A program made the translations under genes and the position numbers. The notes beneath the pieces were generated by a model. The model ran no database searches, was not told where the DNA came from, and saw only the letters and a list, made by a program, of their open reading frames with translations. Of a stretch of DNA of 64,000 nt, positions 8,722 through 16,340 are shown one piece after another (the first letter of the stretch is position 1; the number at the start of each line of letters is the position of its first letter). Origin of the DNA: RYN-230 sp963814645 (lineage in GTDB: Bacteria > Actinomycetota > Actinomycetes > Streptosporangiales > Streptosporangiaceae); assembly GCA_963814645.1 (NCBI GenBank), contig CAWFDX010000004.1, forward strand, positions 744,001-808,000, given 5' to 3'.

Positions 8722-9788
8722 TGGCTGTCCTGCCCCGTGGTTGATGGCCCGGTGGTTGATGACACGGTGCCTGATGACGCGGTGCCTGATGACGCGGTGC
8801 CTGATGTCGCGGTGGCCGCCGGCTCGGCGCCGGCTGGCGCGGCGTCGCCGGCGGGCGGTGCCGCCTGTCCCACGGAGACGCCGTACTCGGAACTGTCCGC
8901 GGTGAGCTCCATGTAGGCCTCCTCCAGCGAGGCCAGCCGCGGGGTGAGCTCGTGCAGCACGACCCGGTCGGCGGCGGCCAGCTCGCCGATGCGGGCCGCG
9001 TCCATGCCGGTGACCCGGAGCAGGCCCGAACCGCCATTGTCGGCCGGCTGCGCCTCGGCCTTGCCGCCCTCGGCGGCGATCACATCGGCCAGCCGGGCCG
9101 CGTCCGGCGAGCGGACCAGCACGTATTTGTCCGAACTGCGCTCGATGAATTCCTGGGTGCTGGACTCGGCGATCAGCTTGCCCCGGCCGATCACGATCAG
9201 ATGGTCCGCGGTGACCGCCATCTCATTCATCAGGTGGCTGGACACGAAAATGGTGCGGCCTTCGGACGCGAGATGTTTCATCAGGTTCCGGATCCACAGG
9301 ATGCCCTCTGGGTCGAGGCCGTTGACCGGCTCGTCCAGCAGCAGCACCTGCGGGTCGCCCAGCATGGCCACCGCGATGCCGACCCGCTGGCCCATGCCGA
9401 GCGAGTACCCGCCGGTCCGCTTGCGGGCCACCTCACGCAGGCCGACCAGGTCGAGCACCTGGTCCACCCGGGACCGGGGCAGCCCTTGCGTCTGGGCCAG
9501 GAACAGCAGGTGGTTGTAGGCGCTCCGGCCCGGGTGCATGGCCTTGGCCTCAAGCAGCGCGCCTACCGTGCGCAGTGGCTGATTCAGGTCGGCGTACGCC
9601 CGGCCGTCGATCGTCGCGGTCCCGGCGTTCGGCCGGTCCAGGCCCAGGATGAGCCGCATCGTGGTCGACTTGCCCGCGCCATTGGGGCCCAGGAACCCGG
9701 TGACCCGGCCTGGCTCGACACTGAATGACAAATGGTCAACTGCGGTTTTGTCCCCGTAGCGCTTGGTGAGGTCCCGTGCCTCGATCAT
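8718..9788 (-). CDS. ABC-2 exporter ATP-binding protein with C-terminal repeat tail
   Basis: A 356-residue ATPase for the adjacent ABC-2 permease. Walker A GPNGAGKST is at residues 34-42, the signature YSLGMGQRVGIA near 135, Walker B VLLLDEPVNGLDPEG near 155, and the switch histidine in SSHLMNEM near 190. It is longer than the usual 300-310 residues because of an Ala/Pro-rich tail that ends in Ser-Ser-Gly-Thr-Ala repeats encoded by 15-base direct repeats at 8743-8817. The tail is low in complexity and probably a disordered linker. The ATG at 9788 follows a TAAGGGG-type ribosome binding site. Its promoter should lie in the 149-base divergent gap shared with the DUF2567-like gene. Confidence 0.92.
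   Translation of the reverse strand: MIEARDLTKRYGDKTAVDHLSFSVEPGRVTGFLGPNGAGKSTTMRLILGLDRPNAGTATIDGRAYADLNQPLRTVGALLEAKAMHPGRSAYNHLLFLAQTQGLPRSRVDQVLDLVGLREVARKRTGGYSLGMGQRVGIAVAMLGDPQVLLLDEPVNGLDPEGILWIRNLMKHLASEGRTIFVSSHLMNEMAVTADHLIVIGRGKLIAESSTQEFIERSSDKYVLVRSPDAARLADVIAAEGGKAEAQPADNGGSGLLRVTGMDAARIGELAAADRVVLHELTPRLASLEEAYMELTADSSEYGVSVGQAAPPAGDAAPAGAEPAATATSGTASSGTASSGTVSSTTGPSTTGQDSQ
8743..8817. repeat. 15-bp tandem repeats encoding an SSGTA tail
   Basis: Five consecutive 15-base units related to GATGACGCGGTGCCT lie in frame in the 3' end of the ABC ATPase gene. The middle three are nearly identical and the outer two more diverged. On the coding strand they give Ser-Ser-Gly-Thr-Ala-like pentapeptides. 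Copy number may vary between strains by slippage. Confidence 0.8.
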
Positions 9789-9937
9789 AAATTACCCCTT
9801 GAGACGGCTAGGCCGACTTGTCTCTGCCGCGCGCTCAAACCCTAAGGTAGCAAGGTCAGGCGAGTGCACTGATTAAGTGACGATGTACCCCCCGCTTGCG
9901 GGCGAACGCCGGGTGGCCGCGTAGGCTCCTGCGCATC

Positions 9938-10513
9938 ATGACGCAGCCAATGGATCTGGCCGAACCCGCGGGCCAGCCGGCGCGGCGCGGCACGTGGCTG
10001 CGGCGCACCGGGGCGGCCGTGCTGGTCACGCTGCTGCTCGGGGTGGCCGCCGGCTTCCTGTGGGCGGCGGTGGCGCCGCGGCCCTACCTGGTGATGACCG
10101 GCCCGGGCGCGGCCCAGGTGACCAGCGCCGAATCGAGCGCGTTCATCGGCGGGGACGGCTGGTACTGCCTGATCTGCCTGGCCGGCGGGATCGTTTCCGG
10201 GCTGCTCGGCTACCTGCTCGCGGTGCGCGGGCATCACCCGGTCGGGATGGCGCTGGTGCTGCTGGCCGGGCTCGGGGCCAGCCTGATCGCGCTGTGGCTC
10301 GGCCAGCAGTCCGGTCAGGCCAGCTACCAGCACCTGCTCAGCACGCTGCCGGCCGGGCGGCATCTGAACGCGTCACTGTCGCTCGGGGCGCGCAGCGCGA
10401 TCGCGCTGTGGCCGCTGGCGGCCGGCATCATGGCCGGCGCCCTGGAACTGAACGACACCCTGCGGGTCCGCAAACGCGACGCCCAGGACGGCCCGGCCCT
10501 CGCCCTCGACTGA
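9938..10513 (+). CDS. DUF2567-like membrane protein
   Basis: A 191-residue membrane protein with about four hydrophobic helices: residues 20-45 (VLVTLLLGVAAGFLWAAV), 75-95, 100-125 and 155-175. The order APRPYLVMTGPGA, then a loop, then GDGWYCLICLAGGIVSGLLG resembles DUF2567 proteins of actinomycetes, which have no assigned activity. The ATG at 9938 is preferred over upstream alternatives because the hydrophobic N-terminus follows with a normal cytoplasmic lead. It lies just before the his operon on the same strand, 58 bases before the natural hisD start, a position seen in related genomes. It could be read through into hisD. Confidence 0.6.
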   Translation: MTQPMDLAEPAGQPARRGTWLRRTGAAVLVTLLLGVAAGFLWAAVAPRPYLVMTGPGAAQVTSAESSAFIGGDGWYCLICLAGGIVSGLLGYLLAVRGHHPVGMALVLLAGLGASLIALWLGQQSGQASYQHLLSTLPAGRHLNASLSLGARSAIALWPLAAGIMAGALELNDTLRVRKRDAQDGPALALD

Positions 10514-10636
10514 CCTGTCCGGCATGTGGACACCCGCGTCACGGTGTGAGCGGTCTTCATAGACTGGGCGGGTGCTGCCTCGAATCGATCTCCGTGGCCG
10601 CCGGCCACCGACCTGAGCAGGGCAAAGCTGGCTGGT

Positions 10637-11887
10637 GTGCTGCCCCGCGCCGAGCTTGACGTGATGGCCGCCGGGCCGGCGGTCGCCCAGGTCTGCGCCG
10701 ACGTCCGGGCCCGCGGGGCCGCGGCGGTCCGCGACTATACGGCCCGCTTCGACGGTGTGGACCTGCCCACCACCCGGGTGCCGGCCGGCGCACTGCCGGC
10801 CGCGCTGGCCACCCTCGACCCGGCCGTCCGGGCCGCGCTGGAGGAGGCCATCCGGCGGGTCCGGCTGGTGCACGAGGCGCAGTTGCCGGCCGAGCGCACC
10901 GTCGAGGTCGGTCCCGGCGCCACCGTCACCGAACGCTACGTGCCGGTCAGCCGGGCCGGTGTGTACGTGCCGGGCGGCCTGGTGACGTATCCCTCGTCGG
11001 TGGTGATGAACGTGGTGCCGGCCCAGGTGGCCGGGGTCAGCGAGATCGCGGTGGCGTCCCCGCCGCGGGAGGGCGGCCTGCCGTCGCCCACCGTGCTGGC
11101 CGCGTGCGCGCTGCTCGGTGTGACCGAAGTGCATGCGGCCGGGGGAGCGCAGGCCATCGCCATGTTCGGCTACGGCACCGAGGACTGCGCGCCGGCCGAC
11201 GTGGTCACCGGTCCCGGCAACGTGTACGTGGCCGCGGCCAAGCGGCTGCTGCTCGGCGTGGTCAGCACCGACGCCGAGGCCGGCCCGACCGAGATCGCGA
11301 TCATCGCCGACGGCACCGCCGACCCTGAGTTCGTCGCGGCCGATCTGATCGCCCAGGCCGAGCATGACCCGCTGGCCGCCTGCCTGCTGATCACGACCGA
11401 CCCCGGGCTGGCCGACCAGGTGGACAAGGCGCTCGGCCCGCAGCTGGCCGCGGCCCGGCACCGGGACCGGGTGCGGGCCGCGCTGGCCGGGCAGTCGGCC
11501 ACCGTGCTGGTGGACGACCTGGCCGCGGCGGCCGCGGTCAGCGACGCCTGGGCGCCGGAGCACCTGGAGATCCAGACGGCCGGCGCGGCCGGGCTGGCCC
11601 GCCAGATACGCAACGCCGGTGCCATCTTCACCGGCCCGTTCGCCCCCGTGTCGCTGGGCGACTACCTGGCCGGGTCCAATCACGTGCTGCCCACCGGGGG
11701 CACCGCCCGGCACACCGGCGGGCTGTCCACGCTGTCCTTCCTGCGCGGTATCCACGTGGTCGAGTGCAGCCGGGAGGCGCTGGCCGAGGTGGCCCCGCAC
11801 ATCGACGCGCTCGGCGGCGCGGAAGATCTCGCCGCGCACGTCGAGGCCGTCCGGGTGCGGATCCCGCGTGAGGCTGAGGCGATATGA
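10637..11887 (+). CDS. hisD: histidinol dehydrogenase (5' end frameshifted)
   Basis: HisD oxidises L-histidinol to L-histidine in two NAD-dependent steps and needs zinc. The frame holds the core motifs: PGGLVTYPSSVVMN, AGGAQAIAMFGYGTE with the adjoining NAD-binding region, the zinc/substrate region QAEHDP, and SDAWAPEHLE with the catalytic Glu/His pair. The usual start, MLxRIDLRG, is found upstream at 10572 (GTG, reading VLPRIDLRGRRP) but in another frame; the main frame is readable from about 10604 as ATDLSRAKLAG. One base is missing or two are extra in the GC-rich run near 10602-10606. As it stands the first usable start is GTG 10637, which drops the N-terminal arm (416 residues against about 435). 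hisC follows with an ATGA overlap. Confidence 0.88.
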   Translation: MLPRAELDVMAAGPAVAQVCADVRARGAAAVRDYTARFDGVDLPTTRVPAGALPAALATLDPAVRAALEEAIRRVRLVHEAQLPAERTVEVGPGATVTERYVPVSRAGVYVPGGLVTYPSSVVMNVVPAQVAGVSEIAVASPPREGGLPSPTVLAACALLGVTEVHAAGGAQAIAMFGYGTEDCAPADVVTGPGNVYVAAAKRLLLGVVSTDAEAGPTEIAIIADGTADPEFVAADLIAQAEHDPLAACLLITTDPGLADQVDKALGPQLAAARHRDRVRAALAGQSATVLVDDLAAAAAVSDAWAPEHLEIQTAGAAGLARQIRNAGAIFTGPFAPVSLGDYLAGSNHVLPTGGTARHTGGLSTLSFLRGIHVVECSREALAEVAPHIDALGGAEDLAAHVEAVRVRIPREAEAI

Positions 11888-12966
11888 CGCTGCCGGAATG
11901 GCTGCCCCTGCGCGCGGACCTGGCCGGGCACGAGCCGTACGGGGCACCGCAGATCGACGTGCCGGTCCGGCTGAACACCAACGAGAACCCGTACCCTCCG
12001 TCACCCGCTCTGGCCAGCGCGATCACGGCGGCGGTCGGCGAGGTGGCCGGCACGCTGAACCGGTACCCGGACCGGGACGCCGTCGCGCTGCGCACCGAGC
12101 TGGCCAGCTACCTCGGCCACGGGCTCACCGCCAGCCAGGTGTGGGCGGCCAACGGGTCGAACGAGATCATTCAGCAGCTGCTCCAGGCGTTCGGCGGCCC
12201 GGGCCGCACCGCGCTGGGCTTCGAGCCGTCCTACTCGATGCACCCGCTCATCTCGCTGTCCACCGGCACCCGGTGGGTCAGCGGCGCCCGGGAGGCTGAC
12301 TTCGGCCTGGACCCGGAGCACGCCGCCGCGGTCATCGCGGCCGAACAGCCGGACGTGGTGTTCCTGACCTCGCCGAACAACCCGACCGGCACCGCCCTGC
12401 CGCTGCCGGTCATCCGGCGCGTCTGCGCGGCCGCCCCGGGCATCGTGGTGGTGGACGAGGCCTACGCGGAGTTCGCCCGGGACGGCTCACCCAGCGCGCT
12501 GGCCCTGCTTCCGGAGTTCCGCCGGCTGGCCGTCACCCGCACCATGTCCAAGGCGTTCGCGCTGGCCGGGGCCCGGGTCGGCTACCTGGCCGCGGACCCC
12601 GCGCTGATCCAGGGGCTGCTGCTGGTCCGGCTGCCGTACCACCTGTCCAGCGTGACCCAGGCGGTGGCCCAGGCGGCGCTGGCGCACCGGGCCGAGCCGC
12701 TGGCCACGGTCAGGGTGCTGCGCGATGAACGCGACGCGCTGGTGGCCTGGCTCCGCCAGCGTGGCCGGGCGGTGGCCGACTCGGACGCCAACTTCGTGCT
12801 GTTCGGCCAGTTCGCCGACCGGCGCCAGGTGTGGCAGGGACTGCTGGATCAGGGGGTGCTGATCCGGGAGACCGGCCCGGCCGGCTGGCTGCGGGTCACC
12901 GTGGGCCTGCCCGGCGAGATGGCCGCCTTCCGGGATGCCCTGGACAAGGTGCTTGGGGAGGCCTGA
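11884..12966 (+). CDS. hisC: histidinol-phosphate aminotransferase
   Basis: A 360-residue class I/II PLP-dependent transaminase that converts imidazole-acetol phosphate to histidinol phosphate. It shows LNTNENPYPPSPAL near the start, the NGSNEIIQQLL cofactor-phosphate region near 85, SPNNPTGT near 160, VVDEAYAEF near 190, and the PLP lysine in TRTMSKAFALAGARVGY near 220. The C-terminal arginine that binds the substrate carboxylate lies in GWLRVTVGLP. It overlaps hisD by four bases and hisB by one, so it is translationally coupled in the his operon. Some HisC enzymes also transaminate aromatic keto acids, which may matter with tyrA and aroH in the same window. Confidence 0.96.
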   Translation: MTLPEWLPLRADLAGHEPYGAPQIDVPVRLNTNENPYPPSPALASAITAAVGEVAGTLNRYPDRDAVALRTELASYLGHGLTASQVWAANGSNEIIQQLLQAFGGPGRTALGFEPSYSMHPLISLSTGTRWVSGAREADFGLDPEHAAAVIAAEQPDVVFLTSPNNPTGTALPLPVIRRVCAAAPGIVVVDEAYAEFARDGSPSALALLPEFRRLAVTRTMSKAFALAGARVGYLAADPALIQGLLLVRLPYHLSSVTQAVAQAALAHRAEPLATVRVLRDERDALVAWLRQRGRAVADSDANFVLFGQFADRRQVWQGLLDQGVLIRETGPAGWLRVTVGLPGEMAAFRDALDKVLGEA

Positions 12967-13565
12967 TGAGCGAGCGCGGCGGCCGGACCGCCCGGGTGGA
13001 GCGGGTCACCAAGGAGACCAGCGTGCTGGTCGAACTGGACCTGGACGGCACCGGCCGGACCGAGGTGAGCACCGGGGTGCCGTTCTTCGACCACATGCTG
13101 GCCCAGCTGGGCAAGCACGGCCTGCTCGACCTGAGCGTGCAGGCCACCGGGGACATCCACATCGACGCGCACCACACGGTGGAGGACACCGCGCTGGCGC
13201 TGGGCCAGGCGTTGCGCGAGGCGCTGGGTGACAAGGCGGGCATCTGCCGGTTTGGCGACGCGGCCGTGCCGCTGGACGAGACGCTGGCCCGGGCGGCCAT
13301 CGACCTGTCCGGGCGGCCGTACCTGGTGCACACCGAGCCGGCCGGGATCGCCCCGCTGATCGGCAGCTACGACACCACGCTGACCCGGCACTTCTTCGAG
13401 TCGCTGACCGCCACGGCGGGCATCTGCCTGCACCTGGACGTGACCGGGCGCAATCCGCACCACATCGTGGAAGCCCAGTTCAAGGCGGTGGCCCGGGCGC
13501 TGCGCGCCGCGCTGGCGGCCGACCCACGGGCGCCCGGCGTGCCCAGCACAAAGGGCATCCTTTGA
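12966..13565 (+). CDS. hisB: imidazoleglycerol-phosphate dehydratase
   Basis: A 199-residue monofunctional IGP dehydratase that removes water from imidazoleglycerol phosphate in histidine synthesis and binds manganese. The two halves each carry the diagnostic His-rich metal motif: FFDHMLAQLGKHG with DIHIDAHHTVEDTALALGQA, and later RHFFESL with GRNPHHIVEAQFKAVARAL. It starts at the ATG formed within the hisC stop (TGATG), so it is tightly coupled. There is no fused phosphatase domain, as expected for actinobacteria, where histidinol-phosphate phosphatase is encoded elsewhere. Length and motifs are complete. Confidence 0.96.
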   Translation: MSERGGRTARVERVTKETSVLVELDLDGTGRTEVSTGVPFFDHMLAQLGKHGLLDLSVQATGDIHIDAHHTVEDTALALGQALREALGDKAGICRFGDAAVPLDETLARAAIDLSGRPYLVHTEPAGIAPLIGSYDTTLTRHFFESLTATAGICLHLDVTGRNPHHIVEAQFKAVARALRAALAADPRAPGVPSTKGIL

Positions 13566-14206
13566 CCGCCAGCAGACCGCACGTCGTGGTGCTCGACTAC
13601 GGTTCCGGGAACTTGCGTTCGGCAGAAAAAGCGCTGCAGCGGGCCGGAGCGGACACCGTGGTGACCGCGGATCCGGAATCGGCGCTGGCCGCGGATGGGC
13701 TGGTCGTGCCGGGCGTGGGCGCGTTCGCGGCGTGCATGGCCGGGCTGCGCGCGGTGCACGGCGACCGGGTGATCGACCGCCGGCTGGCCGGGGGCCGGCC
13801 GGTGCTCGGCATCTGCGTCGGCATGCAGGTGCTGTTCGCCGAGGGGGTCGAGCACGGGGTGCGCACGGAGGGCTGCGGGCAATGGCCCGGCGTGGTGGAG
13901 CGGCTGAAAGCGCCGGTGCTGCCGCACATGGGCTGGAACACGCTGGACGTGCCGGCCGGGACGCGGCTGCTGGCCGGCATCGACCCGGGGGAGCGGTTCT
14001 ACTTCGTGCACTCCTACGCGGCCCGGGCGCTGCCGATGCCGCCGTCCCGGTGGATGACGCCGCCACTGATCAGCTGGGCGACGCACGGCGAGCCGTTCGT
14101 CGCGGCGGTGGAGAACGGCCCGCTCTGCGCGACCCAGTTCCACCCCGAGAAATCCGGCGACGCGGGCGCGGCGCTGCTGGCCAACTGGCTGGAGATGATC
14201 CGATGA
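13562..14206 (+). CDS. hisH: imidazole glycerol phosphate synthase, glutaminase subunit
   Basis: A 214-residue class I glutamine amidotransferase that supplies ammonia to HisF. The catalytic triad is visible: the nucleophile Cys in LGICVGMQVLF near residue 84, and the His and Glu in TQFHPEKSGD near 193. The N-terminal VVVLDYGSGNLRS is typical. The start is TTG at 13562, overlapping the hisB stop, because the conserved N-terminus begins four codons later and no better start exists. hisA/priA follows with an ATGA overlap. HisF, its partner, is separated by priA and ridA. Confidence 0.95.
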   Translation: MTASRPHVVVLDYGSGNLRSAEKALQRAGADTVVTADPESALAADGLVVPGVGAFAACMAGLRAVHGDRVIDRRLAGGRPVLGICVGMQVLFAEGVEHGVRTEGCGQWPGVVERLKAPVLPHMGWNTLDVPAGTRLLAGIDPGERFYFVHSYAARALPMPPSRWMTPPLISWATHGEPFVAAVENGPLCATQFHPEKSGDAGAALLANWLEMIR

Positions 14207-14934
14207 GCAACGCCGCGCTGACCCTGCTGCCCGCGGTGGACGTGTCCGGCGGGCAGGCGGTCCGGCTGGTGCACGGCGCGGCCGGCACCGAGACCTCGTA
14301 CGGCGACCCGATGCAGGCCGCGCTGGCCTGGCAGGCGGCCGGGGCGGACTGGGTGCACCTGGTCGACCTGGATGCCGCCTTCGGCCGCGGGTCCAACGCC
14401 GGCCTGCTGGCCGACGTGGTGGGCCGGCTGGACATCGCGGTGGAGCTGTCCGGCGGCATCCGCGACGACGGGTCGCTGGCCGCCGCGCTGGCCACCGGGT
14501 GTGCCCGGGTGAACATCGGCACCGCCGCGCTGGAGGACCCGGACTGGGTGCGGTCGGCCATCGCCGAGTACGGCGACAAGATCGCGGTCGGGCTGGACGT
14601 CCGCGGCAGCACGCTGTCCGCGCGCGGCTGGACCCGGGACGGCGGCGAACTGGACGACGCGCTGGACCGGCTGGACGCCGCGGGCTGCGCCCGGTACGTG
14701 GTCACCGACATCAACCGGGACGGCACGCTGACCGGGCCCAACCTGGACCTGCTGCGTCACGTCACCGGCCGGACCAGCCGCCCGGTGATCGCCAGCGGCG
14801 GGGTGTCCAGCCTGGCCGACCTGGCCGCCATCGCCACCCTGGTGCACGAAGGCGTGGAGGGCGCGATCGTCGGCAAGGCGCTGTACGCGGGGGCGTTCAC
14901 CCTGGAGGAAGCGCTGCAGGCGGTGGCCGCGTGA
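14203..14934 (+). CDS. priA: bifunctional phosphoribosyl isomerase A (HisA/TrpF)
   Basis: A 243-residue TIM barrel that isomerises ProFAR in histidine synthesis and, in actinobacteria, also phosphoribosyl anthranilate in tryptophan synthesis. The catalytic aspartates are in LLPAVDVSGGQAV near residue 12 and VVTDINRDGT near 168, and phosphate loops follow in ELSGGIRDDGS and ASGGVSS. No trpF is seen among the trp genes of the window, which fits PriA doing both jobs. It overlaps hisH by four bases and ridA by four bases. The call as PriA rather than plain HisA follows from the lineage and the missing trpF. Confidence 0.93.
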   Translation: MSNAALTLLPAVDVSGGQAVRLVHGAAGTETSYGDPMQAALAWQAAGADWVHLVDLDAAFGRGSNAGLLADVVGRLDIAVELSGGIRDDGSLAAALATGCARVNIGTAALEDPDWVRSAIAEYGDKIAVGLDVRGSTLSARGWTRDGGELDDALDRLDAAGCARYVVTDINRDGTLTGPNLDLLRHVTGRTSRPVIASGGVSSLADLAAIATLVHEGVEGAIVGKALYAGAFTLEEALQAVAA

Positions 14935-15323
14935 CCCGGAAGATCTCCACCAGCACGCCGTGGGAGCCGGTGGTCGGGTACAGCCGCGCGGTCGCGGCCG
15001 GCGATTTCGTGTTCGTGGCTGGCTGCACGTCCACCGACGCCGGGGAGTTCGTGCACGAGGGCGACGCGTACGCGCAGACCGCGCAGGCGCTGCGCAACGT
15101 GGCCGACGCGCTGGACCGGCTCGGGCTCGGGCTGGCCGACGTGGTGCAGACCCGGATCTACGTCACCGACATCGACCGGTGGGAGGAGTACGGCCGGGCG
15201 CACGGCGCCGCGTTCGGCGACGTGCTGCCCGCCGCGACCATGATCGAGATTGCCCGGCTGGTCGACCCGAGGATGCTGGTCGAGGTGGAGGCGGTCGCCT
15301 ACCGCCCGGGGATCGGTGCCTGA
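14931..15323 (+). CDS. RidA family deaminase/endoribonuclease-like protein
   Basis: A 130-residue RidA/YjgF family protein. Members hydrolyse reactive enamine or imine intermediates produced by PLP enzymes. The key arginine is in VVQTRIYVTDIDRWEEYG near residue 70, and the C-terminal ATMIEIARLVDPRMLVEVEAVAY supplies the conserved glutamate and the family signature. It starts at a GTG overlapping the priA stop, so it is co-translated with the his genes; a RidA gene at this place is common in actinomycete his operons. It may protect HisC or other PLP enzymes, but its exact substrate is not known. Confidence 0.88.
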   Translation: MTRKISTSTPWEPVVGYSRAVAAGDFVFVAGCTSTDAGEFVHEGDAYAQTAQALRNVADALDRLGLGLADVVQTRIYVTDIDRWEEYGRAHGAAFGDVLPAATMIEIARLVDPRMLVEVEAVAYRPGIGA

Positions 15324-15347
15324 TGTCCCGGCCTCCCGACCCCCACA

Positions 15348-15401
15348 GATCAGCGGTGTACATCACTGCCCTTATAGGGGCACCGATGTACACCGCTAAT
15401 C
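15348..15401. repeat. long nested palindrome between ridA and hisF
   Basis: The arms AGCGGTGTACATC (15352-15364) and GATGTACACCGCT (15385-15397) are perfectly complementary over 13 bp and extend to 17 bp with one mismatch. The 20-base centre contains a second stem, TGCCC/GGGCA, around TTATAG. It fills most of the 142-base gap inside the otherwise tightly packed his operon. It could act as an RNA stem-loop that tunes hisF expression, a binding site, or a repetitive palindromic element. Confidence 0.75.
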
Positions 15402-15465
15402 GGCGCTGTGACTGGAGTGGCCAGCGGGGGCGGAGTGGGTGCGGCTGCTGGGATTGGTGGGGGCG

Positions 15466-16308
15466 GTGAGCGTCGCGGTCCGGGTGATTCCGTGCCTGGA
15501 CGTGGATGCCGGGCGGGTGGTCAAGGGGGTCAACTTCCGGGATCTGCGGGACGCCGGCGACCCGGTCGAGCTGGCCGCGGCGTACGACGCGGAGGGCGCC
15601 GACGAGCTGGTGTTCCTGGACATCACCGCGTCCAGTGGTGGCCGGGAAACCATGGTCGATGTGGTCCGGCGCACCGCCGACCAGGTGTTCATCCCGCTCA
15701 CCGTGGGCGGCGGGGTGCGCAGCACCGGGGACGTGGACCGGCTGCTCCGGGCGGGCGCGGACAAGGTGTCGCTGAACACGGCGGCGATCGGCCGACCCGA
15801 GCTGCTCGGCGAGGCGGCGCAGCGGTTCGGCTCGCAGTGCGTCGTGCTGTCGGTGGACGCGCGCCGGCTGCCGGGTGGCCCGCCGCGAAGCGACGATCGG
15901 GGGCCGGGGGCTCCGGGGGCAGTCCCCCGGGAGAGCGGAGCGGGGGGTCGCCCCCCCGGGTCAGCACAGTTTGAGGTCACCACGCACGGCGGGCGGCGCG
16001 GCACCGGGATCGACGCGGTGGCGTGGGTGGTGCGCGGCGCCGAGCTGGGGGTGGGCGAGATCCTGCTCAACTCGATGGACGCGGACGGCACCAAGGCCGG
16101 CTTCGACCTGGAGCTGATCCGCGCGGTGCGCGCCGTGGTGGACGTGCCGATCATCGCCAGCGGCGGGGCCGGGCAGCTGGCGCACTTTCCGCCCGCGGTC
16201 GGGGCGGGCGCCGACGCGGTGCTGGCGGCCAGCGTGTTCCACTTCGGCCAGCTCCGGATCGGCGAGGTCAAGGACGCGCTGCGGACGGCCGGCGCCGAGG
16301 TCCGCTAG
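15466..16308 (+). CDS. hisF: imidazole glycerol phosphate synthase, cyclase subunit, with a repeat-derived insertion
   Basis: HisF condenses PRFAR with ammonia from HisH to give IGP and AICAR. The catalytic aspartates are in IPCLDVDAGRVVKGVNF (residue 12) and VVLSVDARR (about 131); the phosphate loops VGGGVRS and SGGAG and the NSMDADGTKAG motif are intact. The protein is 280 residues, about 25 longer than usual. The excess is a Gly/Pro/Arg-rich block at residues 138-165, right after the second catalytic Asp, encoded by a GC-rich hairpin repeat (15884-15958). The normal sequence resumes at FEVTTHGGRRGTG. The insertion sits in the beta5-alpha5 loop, which may tolerate it. The GTG at 15466 is chosen because VAVRVIPCLD follows immediately. 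Confidence 0.94.
   Translation: MSVAVRVIPCLDVDAGRVVKGVNFRDLRDAGDPVELAAAYDAEGADELVFLDITASSGGRETMVDVVRRTADQVFIPLTVGGGVRSTGDVDRLLRAGADKVSLNTAAIGRPELLGEAAQRFGSQCVVLSVDARRLPGGPPRSDDRGPGAPGAVPRESGAGGRPPGSAQFEVTTHGGRRGTGIDAVAWVVRGAELGVGEILLNSMDADGTKAGFDLELIRAVRAVVDVPIIASGGAGQLAHFPPAVGAGADAVLAASVFHFGQLRIGEVKDALRTAGAEVR
15884..15958. repeat. GC-rich hairpin repeat inserted in frame in hisF
   Basis: The element begins with CGCGAAGCGACGATCGGGGG (15884-15903) and contains two hairpins: CCGGGGG/CCCCCGG (15913-15919 and 15924-15930) and CGGGGGG/CCCCCCG (15941-15947 and 15952-15958). The first 20 bases match, with one difference, the complement of 60284-60303, and the second hairpin core matches the one in gltB. 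It is absent from normal HisF sequences, so it looks like a small mobile or amplifiable repeat that kept the reading frame. Confidence 0.75.
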
Positions 16309-16340
16309 CTCAGGGCGGGCCGCGCGGCCGGTGCCGGGGC

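Noticed and set aside
8743..8817. possible CRISPR or operator array
   Set aside because: The 15-base units are contiguous, without spacers, and in frame inside the ATPase gene.
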